A stretch of DNA of 64,000 nucleotides from CBDCCV01 sp965215025. GTDB taxonomy: Bacteria; Bacteroidota; Rhodothermia; Rhodothermales; Salinibacteraceae. The notes beneath the pieces are model-generated. The model was not told the DNA's origin. It did no database searches and saw only the letters and a program-made list of their open reading frames with translations. A program made the translations under genes and the position numbers. The stretch covers positions 124,001 through 188,000 of the forward strand of contig CBDCCV010000001.1 in the NCBI GenBank assembly GCA_965215025.1. Reading direction: 5' to 3'. Numbering within the stretch: the stretch's first letter is position 1; every line of letters begins with the position of its first letter. Positions 1-10,424 of this stretch are shown in pieces.

Positions 1-327
1 GCCGCTCAGGCTCACGTCGAAGTTCTCGAAGCCCGAGCGCGTGAGGTCGTTGAGGCGGCCGATGACGGCAGCGCTCGTGAGCGTGTCCGGGATGAGCTTG
101 TAGCGCGAGTTCCACTTGCGCGTGGTGGCCGCGGCCTCCTCCTTGGACTGCGCGTACTCCACCAGGAGCGAGGCCATCTCGGCGCGCTTCAGCTCGGCCA
201 CCTTGACGGCCTTTTCGGCGCGCTTCAGCTCGGCCGGCTGCTGGTAGAAGGTGACGTACACGCCCGCGCCCGCGACGAGCGCGATGCACGCCAGGAGCAC
301 GATCAGGTTGTAGCTGAGGGTGGGCAT
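1..327 (-). CDS. pilO: PilO-like type IV pilus inner-membrane protein (5' part only)
   Basis: The gene starts at an ATG on the minus strand at 327 and runs off the window, so only the first 109 residues are visible. They show a short cytoplasmic start, one membrane helix (about residues 5-27, YNLIVLLACIALVAGAGVYV) and then a charged helix with the repeated motif AELKRAE, as expected for the coiled coil after the PilO membrane segment. It lies 67 bases downstream of the PilM-PilN gene, the usual pilMNO order. Family assignment rests on topology and position rather than a signature motif. In known systems PilO forms an inner-membrane heterodimer with PilN that links the motor to the secretin; PilP and PilQ would be expected beyond the window edge. 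Confidence 0.7.
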   Translation of the reverse strand, partial: MPTLSYNLIVLLACIALVAGAGVYVTFYQQPAELKRAEKAVKVAELKRAEMASLLVEYAQSKEEAAATTRKWNSRYKLIPDTLTSAAVIGRLNDLTRSGFENFDVSLSG

Positions 328-394
328 GAGAGGGGGCGGGGATGAGGAAGGGGGAACGGAGCGTTTTGCGAGGCGGCACAGCCGAGAGGCCGCG

Positions 395-2242
395 TTACTC
401 GGCAGAAGTTTCGGAGGAGGCGGCGGCGGTGCTGGAGAGCGCCTGCTCGCGGAGGTAGCGCGTGGTCTCGGGCAGGCCCGTCTTGAGCGGCATGGTCATG
501 GTGAAGGAGTAGACGGGCCACTCGCGAATCTCGGAAAAGCTCACCTGCTGGATCGTGCCGTCGAGGCGGTCAGCAAGCTCGACGATGCGGTCGCGCGAGG
601 TGGCGTTGCCGGTAAGCTGGAGGTGGTCCTCCTGCTGCGGCGTCCACCCCTCGACCCATACGCCCTTGACGCCGGAGGTGGCGCGCGAGACGCCGTGGAG
701 CGCCTGGCTCCACTGGTCGCCGCCCATGAGGAGTTCGTCCAAGAGGCTCAGGCCGCGCGTGTAGCGCGTCACCACGCCCTGCAGGCTGTCGATGCGCGCC
801 TGCACGAGGCGGGCGTCCTGCTCGGCGGCGGGGAAGCGCTCCAGCTCGGCCTGCTTGGCTTCGATGGCGTTTTCGTTGCCCGTGTAGCGTGCCGCAAAGA
901 AGAACGCCAGCGCCGCCAGGACAGCCAGGAGCGCGGGGATGTGCCAGCTGCCGCCCGGCATCCGCAGCTTGAAGCGGCGGCGGAGCAGGCTCTTGGGCAG
1001 GAGGTTGACCTTCTCGAAGGCCTTGAACCCGGCGTGGTCGGCCAGGCGCAGGGCGGCGCCCGTGGCTGGCACGGCGGCGCTGGCCGGGGCGCTCGACGCC
1101 ACGCCCGAAGCGGCTTCTTCGCCGCCGGGCAGGAGGTCCTTGAGCGGCTCGACGCGTGCCTCGGGGAAGAACATCTCGAAGCTCCCGGCCAGCTCTTCTT
1201 CCTCCTCTTCGCTCACGATGAGCACGCGGTCGATCTCGCCGATGTCGTACTCGTCCTGCAGCAGGAGCACGCGCGAGCAGATGGTCTCAGGCGCATCGTA
1301 GGCGGAGAGCGAGCGCAGCGTCTCGGTGTGGTGGAGCGTCTCGCCCTGGAGGAAGAGGACGAGCGTGTCCTCGGCGCCGGCGCGCACGAGGAGCGTGCTG
1401 GGGGCGTCGGCATCCGTGGCATCGTCGGCGAGGCTGCGGGCGGGGCGGTCGCGCCGGAGCACCGCGCGGGCCAGGCCGAGGTACACCGGCACCTCAGTTT
1501 CGAGCAGGCGCGCGTTAGGCAGGTCGTCGCCGCCGGCGTCGCGCAGGCGCTCCAGGGTGGTAGCCACGGGATTCGTGGGCGGAGCCACGAGGGTGAGGTA
1601 GCGCGGCAGCCCTTCCTCCGAGGGCGTCATCGGCAGAAAGGCCGTGTTCTCGGCATCGGCGGCGCCGGCGTACTGATCGGCGAGCAGCTCGAACAGCTTT
1701 TTAGGCTTGACCTTTGGCGGCGCCTGCCCGTCCTCGACCTGGGTGCCCAGGACGAGCAGCTCGACCTGCACGACGTCCGCCGCGCCGAGGCAGAAGGCGA
1801 TGGCGGGACGCTCGTAGCCGGCGTCGCGGCACTCGCTTAAGAGGTCTTGCAGCTCCAGGGCGAAGCCGGGCGCGGGCACGGCCGGGGCCGCCAAGGCGTT
1901 CCCTGTCGCGCCGCCCTCGCTCAGGTCGCCGAACTCGTTGGCCAGGAAGAGGTCGCCGCCACCGCCGCCGCTGGCCCCGTCGCCGAACTGGATGGAGAAG
2001 TCCTCGGCGCTTTCTTCCTCGAAGTCGGGCACCTCGGCGGGGACGGCGGCGGGGCCTGTGTCGCCGCTGCGCTGGCGCGAGAGGTGGCGCACCACGCGCG
2101 TGCCCCCTTCGCCGCGTTCGAGGAGCACGCCGTAGAGGGCGCGCTCGGTGACCATGAGGCCGAGGGCGTGCTCGCCGCCGGCGGACTCGGCGCCAAAAGA
2201 GGTCAGGCGCTGAAACGGGAGCTGCTTGAGGATGCCGTTCAT
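395..2242 (-). CDS. Fused PilM-PilN-like pilus assembly protein
   Basis: 615 residues. The first 430 or so resemble a divergent PilM: an opening strand reading HALGLMVTERALYGVLLERG and a later region with strands such as TLVLFLQGETLHHTETL. A single membrane helix follows (about 434-453, WHIPALLAVLAALAFFFAARY). The rest is a PilN-like periplasmic part with a coiled coil and a small alpha/beta domain. PilM (cytoplasmic, actin-like) and PilN (membrane) are normally separate proteins that bind each other, so this looks like a fusion. I chose the ATG at 2242; a TTG start nine codons upstream is possible. The next gene is PilO-like, which supports the call. The classic actin nucleotide motifs are not obvious in the PilM half. 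Confidence 0.65.
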   Translation of the reverse strand: MNGILKQLPFQRLTSFGAESAGGEHALGLMVTERALYGVLLERGEGGTRVVRHLSRQRSGDTGPAAVPAEVPDFEEESAEDFSIQFGDGASGGGGGDLFLANEFGDLSEGGATGNALAAPAVPAPGFALELQDLLSECRDAGYERPAIAFCLGAADVVQVELLVLGTQVEDGQAPPKVKPKKLFELLADQYAGAADAENTAFLPMTPSEEGLPRYLTLVAPPTNPVATTLERLRDAGGDDLPNARLLETEVPVYLGLARAVLRRDRPARSLADDATDADAPSTLLVRAGAEDTLVLFLQGETLHHTETLRSLSAYDAPETICSRVLLLQDEYDIGEIDRVLIVSEEEEEELAGSFEMFFPEARVEPLKDLLPGGEEAASGVASSAPASAAVPATGAALRLADHAGFKAFEKVNLLPKSLLRRRFKLRMPGGSWHIPALLAVLAALAFFFAARYTGNENAIEAKQAELERFPAAEQDARLVQARIDSLQGVVTRYTRGLSLLDELLMGGDQWSQALHGVSRATSGVKGVWVEGWTPQQEDHLQLTGNATSRDRIVELADRLDGTIQQVSFSEIREWPVYSFTMTMPLKTGLPETTRYLREQALSSTAAASSETSAE

Positions 2243-2246
2243 AGGT

Positions 2247-2261
2247 ACGTTTTGTAAACGT
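2247..2261. promoter_or_regulatory. Perfect inverted repeat just upstream of the pilM-pilN start
   Basis: ACGTTT, three bases, AAACGT ends five bases before the ATG at 2242 on the minus strand. It could be an operator or an RNA hairpin affecting initiation. No regulator is known, so the role is a guess. Confidence 0.3.
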
Positions 2262-2688
2262 TCAGGCAAAAGTTACACGGGGAGCGCAGCAAGCGGCGGC
2301 GCTCCGGCGCGCCCGCGAAAGGCTTCTGTGCCGCCTGTAGGCCGCCTGCGTGGCCGCCAAGGGCATCCGAGCGAAGGAAGATCGGAGGCGTGCGCGCCGG
2401 GACTTAAGACTATCCCAAACACCACACCGCTTTGCTCCGGGGGTTGCCGTAGCGCTCTAGTCTGGCGTTATGCGGCCGACGAGGCGAGGACGTCAAGGAG
2501 AATGCGGCCACCCCCTCCTGGACAGGAGGGGACCTCAGTGAGCAGACGCTTCGTTTTTTGCTCAATGGCGTGCCGTGCTTCCGCAACACCCGTGGCAGTC
2601 AGCCGCCACGGCAAACAGCGAGGGCGAGCAGGAAGCCCCCGCACGCCCTCCGCCTTTTCGTCGTTGTTCGTCCGCCGCCGCCGCGCTT
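2262..2688. other. Non-coding spacer between pilT-like and pilM-pilN genes
   Basis: About 430 bases with no convincing gene. It holds two small hairpins: CCCCTCC/GGAGGGG at 2512-2531 and CCGTGGC/GCCACGG at 2590-2611. Neither is followed by a T-run on the minus strand, so they are not clear terminators. An internal promoter for pilMNO may lie here but I cannot point to it. Confidence 0.4.
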
Positions 2689-4017
2689 TTAGCGTAGGAG
2701 CTGCTTAAGGCGGCGCTTGTTGTTGGCGAAGTCAAAGGCTGTGGCCGGCGTGATCTTCCGCTCGCGCGCGAGGCGGAAGAGGTCCTGCTCGAGCGTGGTC
2801 TGCCCGTTTTTGCCGCCCTCCCACATCATCTGGTAGATCTCGCCCGCGTTGTCGTTCTTGATGGCGGCGCGCGCCGAGGCCGTCATCCACAGGACTTCTT
2901 TAGCCAGGACGCGCCCGCCGCCCATCTTCGGGCAGAGCTTCTGGCTGACGATGCAGCGCAGGACGTCGGCCAGGCGGTTGCGGATGCGCTCCTGCTCCTC
3001 AGACGGGTACTCGGCCACGATACGGTCGATGGTTTCGATGGCCGAGGAGGTGTGGAGCGTGGAGAAGACCTTGTGCCCGGAGTCGGTCACTTCGAGGGCG
3101 GAGGAGATCGTCTCCGGGTCGCGCATCTCGCCGATGACGACGATGTCCGGGTCCTGCCGGAGCGCCTGCACGATGCCGGCCTTGAACGAGCGCACGTCCT
3201 TGCCTACCTCGCGGTTGCGCACGATGCACTTCTTCGAGGCGTGCATGTACTCAATCGGCTTGGCGATGATGACGATGTGGCCGCAGACGTCCTCGTTGTT
3301 GGCGTCGATGATGGCGTCGAGCGTGGTGCTCTTACCCGAGCCGGTGACGCCGGTGACGAGCGTGAGGCCGTCGCGCACGTGCTTGAACATCATCCCCTTC
3401 TGCACGGCCGGGTGGAAGCCGAGCGTGTCCAAGGGGAAGATCTCCTCGGAGATGGCGCGCATGTTGAGCGCGAGGTGGTCGCAGTCGAGGTAGATCGTGG
3501 TGCGGAAGCGGAGCTTGCCGCCGTCGCCGTCGGGGATCTGGTAGGAGATGTCGGCGGAGAGGTCGCGGAAGAGGACCTCGAACTGGATCGTGCTCAGGAG
3601 GCTGAGGAAGAGCACGTCGGTGACCTCGACGTCGTAGCGGCCGAGGGCCTCACACGGCTTCTTGTCGCCCGAGACGCGGTACCAGACCTGGCCCCTGGAG
3701 GCGGGGCCGCCGGCGTCCATGTCCGAGGCGCCGAGCGTGATGGCGTGCCCGGCGAACATGCCCACCTGCGCGCGCATCTCCATGACATCCTCCTGGCCGA
3801 GCTTGCCCACCTCTTCGGCGTAGTGGCGCAGGAGCGCCTCGCCTTCGAGCGTGGCCGGCGCCTCGCGGATGATGCGCCGGCACGCACGCGGGACGTTCGA
3901 GTCGGGCGCGGCCGTGTCAAGGTTTTTGAGCGCCGGCTCCTCACGGGCTGGGGGCTGCCGCTTGGAAGTTTCTTCCTGGGCGTGGTTCGAAAGGATCTCG
4001 CTCAGGGTTACGTCCAC
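2689..4017 (-). CDS. pilT: PilT-like pilus retraction ATPase
   Basis: 442 residues, starting at GTG (no ATG occurs earlier than residue 79). The C-terminal part is a secretion/pilus ATPase: Walker A GVTGSGKS at 223-230, Walker B region PDIVVIGEMRDPET, and the His box FSTLHTSSAIETIDRI. The sequence REVGKDVRSFKAG matches the PilT-type arginine-finger region, and no tetracysteine zinc motif is present, so it is PilT-type rather than PilB-type. Two oddities stand out. The protein is roughly 90 residues longer than typical PilT because of an extended N-terminus, and the normally acidic Asp box (IEDPIE) reads IAKPIEYMH. In known systems PilT depolymerises the pilus for twitching. Three AACGG repeats lie just upstream. 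Confidence 0.85.
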   Translation of the reverse strand: MDVTLSEILSNHAQEETSKRQPPAREEPALKNLDTAAPDSNVPRACRRIIREAPATLEGEALLRHYAEEVGKLGQEDVMEMRAQVGMFAGHAITLGASDMDAGGPASRGQVWYRVSGDKKPCEALGRYDVEVTDVLFLSLLSTIQFEVLFRDLSADISYQIPDGDGGKLRFRTTIYLDCDHLALNMRAISEEIFPLDTLGFHPAVQKGMMFKHVRDGLTLVTGVTGSGKSTTLDAIIDANNEDVCGHIVIIAKPIEYMHASKKCIVRNREVGKDVRSFKAGIVQALRQDPDIVVIGEMRDPETISSALEVTDSGHKVFSTLHTSSAIETIDRIVAEYPSEEQERIRNRLADVLRCIVSQKLCPKMGGGRVLAKEVLWMTASARAAIKNDNAGEIYQMMWEGGKNGQTTLEQDLFRLARERKITPATAFDFANNKRRLKQLLR

Positions 4018-4035
4018 GGGACTACACCTGGGTTT

Positions 4036-4061
4036 AACGGGCGAAAACGGGTTTTAAACGG
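4036..4061. promoter_or_regulatory. Three helically phased AACGG direct repeats upstream of pilT-like gene
   Basis: AACGG occurs at 4036-4040, 4046-4050 and 4057-4061, spaced 10 and 11 bases. This lies 19-44 bases upstream of the GTG at 4017. Spacing of one helical turn suits binding of a regulator on one face of the DNA. The role is inference. Confidence 0.3.
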
Positions 4062-4200
4062 ACGCCCACAGTTCGCGCAAAAACCAGTCCAGCCCGGCCC
4101 ACTCGTTTAGGAGAACAGGCCGAGCTGGCACGCGCGAGGCCGCCCGTGGCCCTTCGCGCTACTGCGACTCGGGCAGCGGCATCGGCTTCGTCAGCGATGC

Positions 4201-6474
<2,274 letters not shown>

Positions 6475-6751
6475 ATCTGGTCTGGTGGTTTGGGGTGTAA
6501 GAAACTGCTTAGGATTTCCGAACAGACCTCTGCTTCCCCCTTCGAAGGGGGAGAAAGGGAGATGTAAGCAAGAGGCGATCTGCCAATCCCGACATCCCCC
6601 TGGCCCCCTTCAAAGGGGGGATTCGTTTGTTACCGAACGGAGGATTCCAAAACGTCAACAGTCTCTAAGAGGCGTGCTCGTGGGGCTTTCCGGGGCCGCG
6701 CCCTGCGGCGGGGGGCGTAGCGCGGCGGCTTGTTCAGAAGCTGAAATGAGG
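6475..6751. repeat. Spacer with two CCCCCTT-type palindromes
   Basis: This 277-base spacer between B2 and C2 contains a perfect palindrome CCCCCTTC/GAAGGGGG at 6536-6551 and a near-identical copy at 6604-6619 (one central base differs). Both resemble dispersed bacterial repeats, and together they could fold into a larger structure between the two genes. No gene is seen. Confidence 0.6.
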
Positions 6752-7435
6752 CTAAAAGCGGATCATGCCGGGCGGATGCATCGTGAGGCCGTAGCGCGTG
6801 ACGTTGGTGACGCTCGTGGCCGCCTGGTCGCTGGAGAGGCGCTCGATGGGCGCCAGCGCCGCCACGAAGCTCACGCGCACGGCGCGCACGTCGCTCCCCT
6901 CTGGGTTGCTGCCGGGGCAGTCGGTCACGGGTTCGAAGTCGGCGTCTTCGGTGGCGACCTCGATGAGGAACCGCGTCAGGACGGCGCCGCTGCGGCCGGC
7001 GGAGGCGCCGCCCGCGAGGCGCTCCATCTCGTAGAGCGGATGCTCCGCATTGCCGATGCGGACGGTGCGCGGCTGCCCGGAAGGCGTCAAGACGGGGTCG
7101 AGCCGGTACTCCACCTCCAGCGGATCGGGGTCGTCGGCCTCCGGGTCATCCACGGTGGAGAAGCGTAGGCGCGTGGTGCGCGTGCCGTCGAACGCCCCCT
7201 CGCAGTCGAAGTACGTGGCCATCGTATCGCTCTCGGCGAAGGGGTCGCTGGCGGCGCCCATGTTCTGGAGGTCGCCCTTGAGCACTTCCATGAGCGCCTC
7301 GGCCTTGGCCTTGACCATGTCATGCACGACGGCCTCGGCGGAGGCCTGCTGCCCGCGCTGCTGCACCAGGCCCACCGTGAGCGCCACGACGCTGAGGACG
7401 ATGACGGCGGCGGCGTTGTCGAGAAGGAACTGCAT
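6752..7435 (-). CDS. B2: pilin-like membrane-anchored protein of second module
   Basis: 227 residues. It begins MQFLLDNAAAVIVLSVVALTV, a hydrophobic helix close to the N-terminus, followed by a long helix (RGQQASAEAVVHDMVKAKAE) and a beta-rich remainder with a Cys pair region (FDCEG, TDCPGS). It parallels B1 (9684-10352) in size, topology and a helix ending in the DLQNMG/DDLLRIG pattern. There is no classic type III prepilin leader. It sits 56 bases after A2. It is probably a minor-pilin-like subunit (PilW position), judged only from context and topology. Confidence 0.6.
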   Translation of the reverse strand: MQFLLDNAAAVIVLSVVALTVGLVQQRGQQASAEAVVHDMVKAKAEALMEVLKGDLQNMGAASDPFAESDTMATYFDCEGAFDGTRTTRLRFSTVDDPEADDPDPLEVEYRLDPVLTPSGQPRTVRIGNAEHPLYEMERLAGGASAGRSGAVLTRFLIEVATEDADFEPVTDCPGSNPEGSDVRAVRVSFVAALAPIERLSSDQAATSVTNVTRYGLTMHPPGMIRF

Positions 7436-7491
7436 GTCGGTTTTTTTAGGAGACGAGAGAGGAGATGAGCAGCGGGCCGCGCGGGCCGCGC

Positions 7492-8001
7492 TTAGACGGC
7501 CAGCCCGTGCGGCGTGAAGACGCGGCTCAGGCGCACGAAGAACTGCCCGCGCGCTTTGGCCGCCTCGTTGGCGTAGACGGTGATCGTCACCTTCTTCCCC
7601 TCTTCCCTGCCGCTGACGCTGGCCTCTACGTCGTCCGGGTCCACGTACGCCACGTCGGTGACGACATGGAAGCTGAACTCCTCCCCGCTGAGCACGTGGA
7701 GCACGTCCTGGCCGGTTCTGTCGAGGTAGTCGTCCACGTCATTGAGGTTGCCGTCATGGCCTAACTCCCCCGGCCCCGTGAGGGTGGCGACCTGGATGGC
7801 GCTTGGGGTGACGCCGACGGTGGTGGCGTCGAACTGCTTGCTCCCGATCTCGGCAAAGCGCTTCAAGGCGAAGTCGGTGGCGGCCATGCTCATCTCGCGC
7901 TGGTACGTCTGCCCGTGCGTGGAGATGATGGCGCGCTGCTGGCTCACGGAGAAGGAAACGAGCATGAGCATGGCGAGGAATACGGAGAGCGTCTGCGGCA
8001 T
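7492..8001 (-). CDS. A2: pilin-like membrane-anchored protein of second module
   Basis: 169 residues, starting MPQTLSVFLAMLMLVSFSVS, then a polar helix (QRAIISTHGQTYQREMSMAA) and a beta-rich domain. The first five residues are identical to those of A1 (10425-11291), and both continue with SxSxQR and an FDAT/FDNAT motif, so A1 and A2 are paralogs. A2 is about 120 residues shorter and lacks A1's glycine-rich and charged C-terminal extension. It is the first gene of the second module and lies after a 425-base spacer. It may be a minor pilin of PilV type by position. Confidence 0.6.
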   Translation of the reverse strand: MPQTLSVFLAMLMLVSFSVSQQRAIISTHGQTYQREMSMAATDFALKRFAEIGSKQFDATTVGVTPSAIQVATLTGPGELGHDGNLNDVDDYLDRTGQDVLHVLSGEEFSFHVVTDVAYVDPDDVEASVSGREEGKKVTITVYANEAAKARGQFFVRLSRVFTPHGLAV

Positions 8002-8426
8002 GGTCTTACCAGGTTTTGAGAGAGAAGAAGGCGAGCTGCGCCCGCGCTTTCGTCAACGTCCGCTCTCATGGTACCTGTGCCTTTTGGGAAAACCGTCAGC
8101 CAGCGCCCCGCGCGGAGTGCGGTCTATGGATTCATCCAAAAGCTCATATCCGCCGCCGCTGCGTGGTACTTTTGGCGCACCCCCTCTTTTCCCAAATCAT
8201 CGTCCTGTCAAAGAGCTTCCGGAGCGCGCCGTTCTTGCAGGCGTCTCTCCTGCAAAGCGCGCTTCCGGTCCTGATACAGCGAGAGGAACCGCCTGGCAGC
8301 GGTTCCTCTCTCCAAGCGCACGCCTATCCGAAGGCGCACGCGACCTCCACCATCACACGGAGGGAATTGGTCCTTCAGTTCTTGCTTACACCCGCGCCAA
8401 GCCGGGGCGTCCCGGCCCGCCGTGCA
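8002..8426. other. 425-base spacer between the two A-B-C modules
   Basis: No gene is seen. It holds two hairpins: TTGCAGG/CCTGCAA at 8235-8254 and a perfect 12-bp stem GAGAGGAACCGC with a 6-base loop at 8281-8310. Neither has an adjacent T-run. They could act as an attenuator or stabilise the end of the C1 message; a promoter for the second module may also be here. Confidence 0.45.
8281..8310. repeat. Perfect 12-bp stem-loop
   Basis: GAGAGGAACCGC, loop CTGGCA, GCGGTTCCTCTC. The stem is perfect, is not followed by a U-tract in either direction, and sits between C1 and A2. Confidence 0.7.
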
Positions 8427-9581
8427 TCATTCATCGTCGTCGTCGGCGACGAGGCCTTGGTCAACAGCGTCTTCGTAGTCGATGAGTTCGACCTCGAAGA
8501 CCTGGTCGCTGAAGTCGGGGATGTCGCCGTAGTCCTCCATGTCGAGGTAGCCCTTTTGCGGTCCGTAGGTCCAGCGCGGCCAGTCGTCCACGCCGGTGCC
8601 GCCGTAAGTCTCGCCGTTCCAGGTGTTGTCGTTGGCGCTGAGGTTGATGGTGCCGTCGCTGTAGACGGGGTAGCCGTTAGTTTTGATATCGAGCAGCTTC
8701 TCCCGCGTGAACCGAACCTTCCCCGTACTCCCGTCATACTCGCCGGGGCGGTCCTCAAAAGCGACGCGCCAAATGTTCTGCTTCCAGTCCTCCTCGTTAT
8801 CTACGTTGGGCTTTAGCTCCGTCATGGCCCAGAGGCCTTCGTTGAGCTTGTCGAGGTCTTTGGTGTCCTCGACGAGGGCCGGACGTACGTGGTTGAAGGT
8901 GGGGTCATCATGCTTCACGTTCGTGTCTCCGTGGTGGCTGCAATTCTGGTCCACAGCGAGGAGGAAGTTCATCTGCGTGCCGGGAGCAATGCGTGTGGTG
9001 TACACGGTGCTCGTGTCCCGCTCGCCCGCCCCCGATGATTTGCCCGGTGGGAAGAGCATCTCTGGCTCGGGCTGGTCTTCTTCATCGGTGTCGGGCAGGG
9101 TGCGCTCAAGGTAGACGGCCGAGCAGTATCCGGCTTGCGACTCCAGGAACCTGGCTTTGAGCACGCAGTCGGTGGGACAGATGGAGCCGTCGGCCTTGAG
9201 CGTGCCGCCGATAAGGCGGCTGCCGTTGATGGTGTACACCGAGCCGCCGAAAAAGCCGCGCGCGCCTACGCGGTACGTGGCCCCGCGGATGAGCGTGGCC
9301 CAGGACTCGTACGTGCCGCCCTGGTACTCGCCCGTCACAGGGTTATCCTCGGTGCCGAGCGCTTCGCCGATCTCTTCGAGCTTCTCGCCGTTCGTCTCCA
9401 TCTCGCGTGCGAGCGTGGAGGCGGTGTTGTAGGCTGAGCGGGCAATCTCACGCGCCAGCACTTTTTCTTGCTGCTCGGACTGCCGCGCGTCCGTCTTGAC
9501 CGCCGTTTGCTGTGACTGGAGCATCATCATGCTGCCCCCTACCACGGCAGCAGCGATGAAGAAGAAGATTCCTTTACCCAT
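8427..9581 (-). CDS. C1: pilin-like membrane-anchored protein with acidic tail
   Basis: 384 residues. It starts MGKGIFFFIAAAVVGGSMMM with a long polar helix afterwards (REIARSAYNTASTLAREME), matching the C2 pattern. The body is beta-rich and contains several Cys (SICPTDC, GYCSAVY, QNCSHHG) that could form disulphides outside the cell. The C-terminus is acidic and ends DQGLVADDDDE, a short counterpart to the poly-Asp end of C2. It closes the first A-B-C module, 102 bases after B1. It resembles a PilX-like minor pilin by position; no family signature was recognised. Confidence 0.6.
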   Translation of the reverse strand: MGKGIFFFIAAAVVGGSMMMLQSQQTAVKTDARQSEQQEKVLAREIARSAYNTASTLAREMETNGEKLEEIGEALGTEDNPVTGEYQGGTYESWATLIRGATYRVGARGFFGGSVYTINGSRLIGGTLKADGSICPTDCVLKARFLESQAGYCSAVYLERTLPDTDEEDQPEPEMLFPPGKSSGAGERDTSTVYTTRIAPGTQMNFLLAVDQNCSHHGDTNVKHDDPTFNHVRPALVEDTKDLDKLNEGLWAMTELKPNVDNEEDWKQNIWRVAFEDRPGEYDGSTGKVRFTREKLLDIKTNGYPVYSDGTINLSANDNTWNGETYGGTGVDDWPRWTYGPQKGYLDMEDYGDIPDFSDQVFEVELIDYEDAVDQGLVADDDDE

Positions 9582-9683
9582 GGAGTTGGCCTTTTAAAGA
9601 GTTGGAATTGGAAAAGGTGGGAGTGCGGCGCAGTACGCAGGCGCCGCAAGGGAAGTGGAAAAAGGAGTTCGCTGGCGGGGGCG

Positions 9684-10352
9684 TCAGTCGTTGCGCAAGA
9701 GCAGGCTCGCGCCCCAATGCATGGCTCGTAGCGAGCTGCGGTCGGTCCGGAACGGGGAGATCATGGCGAACTTTATGTGCGTCTGCCGCACGGCGCTTGG
9801 ATCGTTCTGGACTTTGGTGGCAGGATCGCTCACGGGCTGGCCGTCTTTGTCGAGCATCTCGACCTGGAAGTTCTGCAGCAGCGCCGGACTCTGCCCGGTG
9901 ACGTCCCAGACGATGCTTGCGCGCGAGGCGCACGTAAAGGGCGGCACGCCGTTTTCCTTCGGCTCGATCTTCTGCAAGCGGGCGGCCTCGTAAAGCTGCA
10001 CGGTCTCGCCTTCTACGTCGCGCGTGCCGGTGGCTACGAGGGCGTACTGCGTAGCTACACGGAGCGTGTCATCCACGGTGAGGAGCGAGTCGCGGAAAAA
10101 GGTAAACTCTTCCGTGCGGTCACCGTCCTGGTCTGGGTTGCAAAAAATCTCCTCCCCCTGCTTGATGTTCTCACCGATGCGCAGAAGGTCATCTTCGAGC
10201 CAGTCGGCAAACTCGAGCGACTGCGTTTTGGTGGCGTAGGTGGCCGTCTGCTGCACGTTGTTCTCCATCATGCGCACCTGCATCGCCATGAGGATAAAGA
10301 GCACCGTGGCGCCGATGATCGAGGCCGAGAGGTTGTCGTAAATGAAGAACAT
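9684..10352 (-). CDS. B1: pilin-like membrane-anchored protein of first module
   Basis: 222 residues, beginning MFFIYDNLSASIIGATVLFI with further hydrophobic residues, then a long helix (ENNVQQTATYATKTQSLEFA) leading to LEDDLLRIGENI. This arrangement is common in PilW-like minor pilins. The downstream part is beta-rich and holds one pair of Cys (IFCNPD, FTCAS). It is paralogous in layout to B2 (6752-7435). It lies 72 bases after A1. No Glu5 or canonical leader is visible. Confidence 0.6.
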   Translation of the reverse strand: MFFIYDNLSASIIGATVLFILMAMQVRMMENNVQQTATYATKTQSLEFADWLEDDLLRIGENIKQGEEIFCNPDQDGDRTEEFTFFRDSLLTVDDTLRVATQYALVATGTRDVEGETVQLYEAARLQKIEPKENGVPPFTCASRASIVWDVTGQSPALLQNFQVEMLDKDGQPVSDPATKVQNDPSAVRQTHIKFAMISPFRTDRSSLRAMHWGASLLLRND

Positions 10353-10424
10353 GGCGGGCGTAGGGCGTGGTAAGGAAGTCGCGCTCGGGAGCGGAAAAGA
10401 AGTCTGCGGCGGAAGGGCCGGTGG

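Noticed and set aside
320..1840. Long plus-strand open frame opposite the pilM-pilN gene
   Set aside because: It is an antisense shadow produced by high GC; its protein is Arg/Gly/Ala-rich without domains, whereas the minus strand gives a recognisable product. The same holds for long antisense frames at 4441, 12073, 46852, 51186 and 53464.
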